Shown in pieces: positions 63,022 to 64,000 of a stretch of DNA of 64,000 nucleotides. The stretch is from positions 62,001 through 126,000 of the forward strand of contig JANYGK010000115.1 in the NCBI GenBank assembly GCA_025362395.1. Direction: 5' to 3'. The DNA is from Bacteroidota bacterium. Lineage in GTDB: Bacteria > Bacteroidota > Bacteroidia > B-17B0 > Aurantibacillaceae. Under the pieces are notes generated by a model. It was not told where the DNA came from. It saw nothing but the letters and a program-made list of their open reading frames with translations, and made no database searches. The translations under genes and the position numbers were made by a program. Numbering within the stretch: position 1 is the stretch's first letter; every line of letters starts with the position of its first letter.

Positions 63022-63741
63022 TTACATACTGATTAACATAACAGCACTCATCGCAATCATTAAAGCATCTTCAATAATAGTGATGGTACTCATGGGTAAA
63101 TTAAATACTGCGCCCAAACAAGCGCACTGAATTTTCTTTTTGTTTAATACGCTTTGCGATACACCGATAATACTAACCGTCATTACCACCAGCGTTATTA
63201 TATTGATAACAAAAGGCTCAAAGTTGGTGAGGTAAGCCAACCCTAATCCTAATTCAATAAATACATAGATAAATCCCCAGGTTTTAAATTGTTTTGCCAC
63301 CACATCATACATCGCATAGCTTTCCGCAAACCCGGTAAGGTTTAGTAGTTTAAAGAAAGAAAAGATCAAAAAGAACCCCGCCATGAAATGTTGCATCCAT
63401 TGCATCACATTAAAACTCCCATTTGCCGACTGGATAAGAAGTGTTGAAGCGGTAATATATCCGAAGATCAGCAAAATGGGTTTATAAGTTTCTACCCAAC
63501 TTTTGGCTTGTTCGGCTGCTTCATTGTGTTGTGTTGCCGAAATTTGATATTTACTTGCTGCTCCGCCAATGACTTCTTGAAAAGCATCTAATCTGATATG
63601 CTTATCCATAGAAATCGTCGCGGTATTAGTGTCTTTAGACACATCAACGGAGGTAACATCCGGCATTGATAATAATTTACTTTTTACTTTTGCTTCGCAG
63701 CCCGAACAGGTCATGCCTGTTAATTGATAGATGTGTGTCAT
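63022..63741 (-). CDS. HMA-domain membrane protein of the MauE/DoxX type
   Basis: A 239-residue protein with an N-terminal heavy-metal-associated domain (LTGMTCSGCEAKVKSKL, Cys12 and Cys15) and, after a linker, four transmembrane helices (about residues 90-112, 125-145, 155-190 and 215-238). The membrane part looks like the MauE/DoxX redox-associated family, and a CACLG motif lies near residue 205, before the last helix. It may bring copper or redox equivalents to the multicopper oxidase encoded immediately downstream, the two genes being joined without spacing. This link is inference from order and metal motifs. Confidence 0.82.
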   Translation of the reverse strand: MTHIYQLTGMTCSGCEAKVKSKLLSMPDVTSVDVSKDTNTATISMDKHIRLDAFQEVIGGAASKYQISATQHNEAAEQAKSWVETYKPILLIFGYITASTLLIQSANGSFNVMQWMQHFMAGFFLIFSFFKLLNLTGFAESYAMYDVVAKQFKTWGFIYVFIELGLGLAYLTNFEPFVINIITLVVMTVSIIGVSQSVLNKKKIQCACLGAVFNLPMSTITIIEDALMIAMSAVMLISM

Positions 63742-63816
63742 GGTTTATATTTTATACACAAAGTTCGGGTTAAGGTCGTTGCCGGTGTTGTATAATTATG
63801 GAATAATTTGGTGTAA

Positions 63817-63999
63817 TTACAGGTTTTCAAGAGAGTTGCGCTTTTTGTTTTTCAAGTTTTTAAAGTGCGATGGGGTAAGACCGGTTAGTTTTTTGAACTG
63901 TTTACTTAAATGCGTTACATCGCTGTAATGTAACTTATAGGCAATCTCGCTCAATGTCATTTCATCATACACCAACAGTTCTTTTACCCGCTCTATTTT
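63817..63999 (-). CDS. AraC-family transcriptional regulator, C-terminal part only
   Basis: The frame runs off the right edge of the window. The visible 60 residues are the second half of an AraC helix-turn-helix domain: LSEIAYKLHYSDVTHLSKQF followed by KKLTGLTPSHFKNLK, with a short basic tail and a stop at 63817-63819. From recall, short AraC proteins with this C-terminus in Bacteroidota carry an N-terminal HMA-like metal-binding domain and lie beside metal-export genes; if so, this is the sensor of the copper locus. The N-terminus outside the window decides this. Confidence 0.85.
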   Translation of the reverse strand, partial: KIERVKELLVYDEMTLSEIAYKLHYSDVTHLSKQFKKLTGLTPSHFKNLKNKKRNSLENL

Positions 64000-64000
64000 T

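Overview
The window is chromosomal DNA from a low-GC member of the Bacteroidota. Five proteins carry type IX secretion (T9SS) C-terminal sorting domains. There are a PorP/SprF protein, an ExbB-ExbD-ExbD-TonB operon of the Bacteroidota type, RemB/Wzi-like outer-membrane proteins, a DUF3098-UppP pair, and promoter elements of the Bacteroidota form (TTG, about 20 bp, TAnnTTTG). The genus cannot be fixed from the sequence. No tRNA, rRNA, CRISPR array, insertion sequence or prophage was seen.

Layout. 1-4.7 kb: the end of a TPR protein, a small membrane protein, and the energy-transduction operon tonB/exbD/exbD/exbB (minus strand). 4.8-12 kb: a minus-strand operon of a giant T9SS type-B surface protein, a PorP/SprF partner and an OmpA/PD40 protein, which looks like a dedicated secretion and anchoring set. 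12-18 kb: two small-family membrane proteins, purQ, feoAB with a dyad over the feoA start, cysQ and an alpha/beta hydrolase. 18-24 kb: an enoyl-CoA hydratase, a 3-hydroxyanthranilate dioxygenase and a second giant T9SS protein. 24-28.6 kb: lipocalin, CbpA/CbpM co-chaperone pair, clpX, uppP, DUF3098. 28.7-35.2 kb: a plus-strand run making GDP-L-fucose (gmd, fcl), then a WecA/MraY-like lipid-linked sugar transferase between two paralogous outer-membrane barrel proteins, probably a surface-glycan module. 35.2-43 kb: a 7TM-HD phosphodiesterase and two more T9SS type-B proteins. The first gene of these two to be read (40538..43063) is followed after 4 bp by one whose signal peptide lies upstream of its first ATG and seems to begin at an ATA codon. 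43-55.6 kb: housekeeping genes (M20 dipeptidase, BaiN-like flavoprotein, asnS, riboflavin synthase, exonuclease III), a large unnamed outer-membrane protein, an orphan peptide-binding lipoprotein, a small P-loop kinase and a small T9SS type-A protein.

55.6-59.3 kb is the most unusual part. A hybrid histidine-kinase gene is built from 25 exact-length 63-bp (21-residue) coiled-coil repeats in two arrays (15 and 10) around a PAS domain. It carries a single-base insertion in repeat 3 and an in-frame TAA inside the PAS domain, while its kinase core and the overlapping response regulator look intact.

59.6-64 kb is a copper-handling locus on the minus strand: a truncated AraC-type regulator at the window edge, an HMA-MauE/DoxX-like membrane protein, a multicopper oxidase fused to a C-terminal outer-membrane-barrel-like domain, a 22-cysteine four-helix-bundle copper-storage protein, and a Met/Cys-rich periplasmic peptide. 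Together they suggest copper sensing, oxidation and storage.
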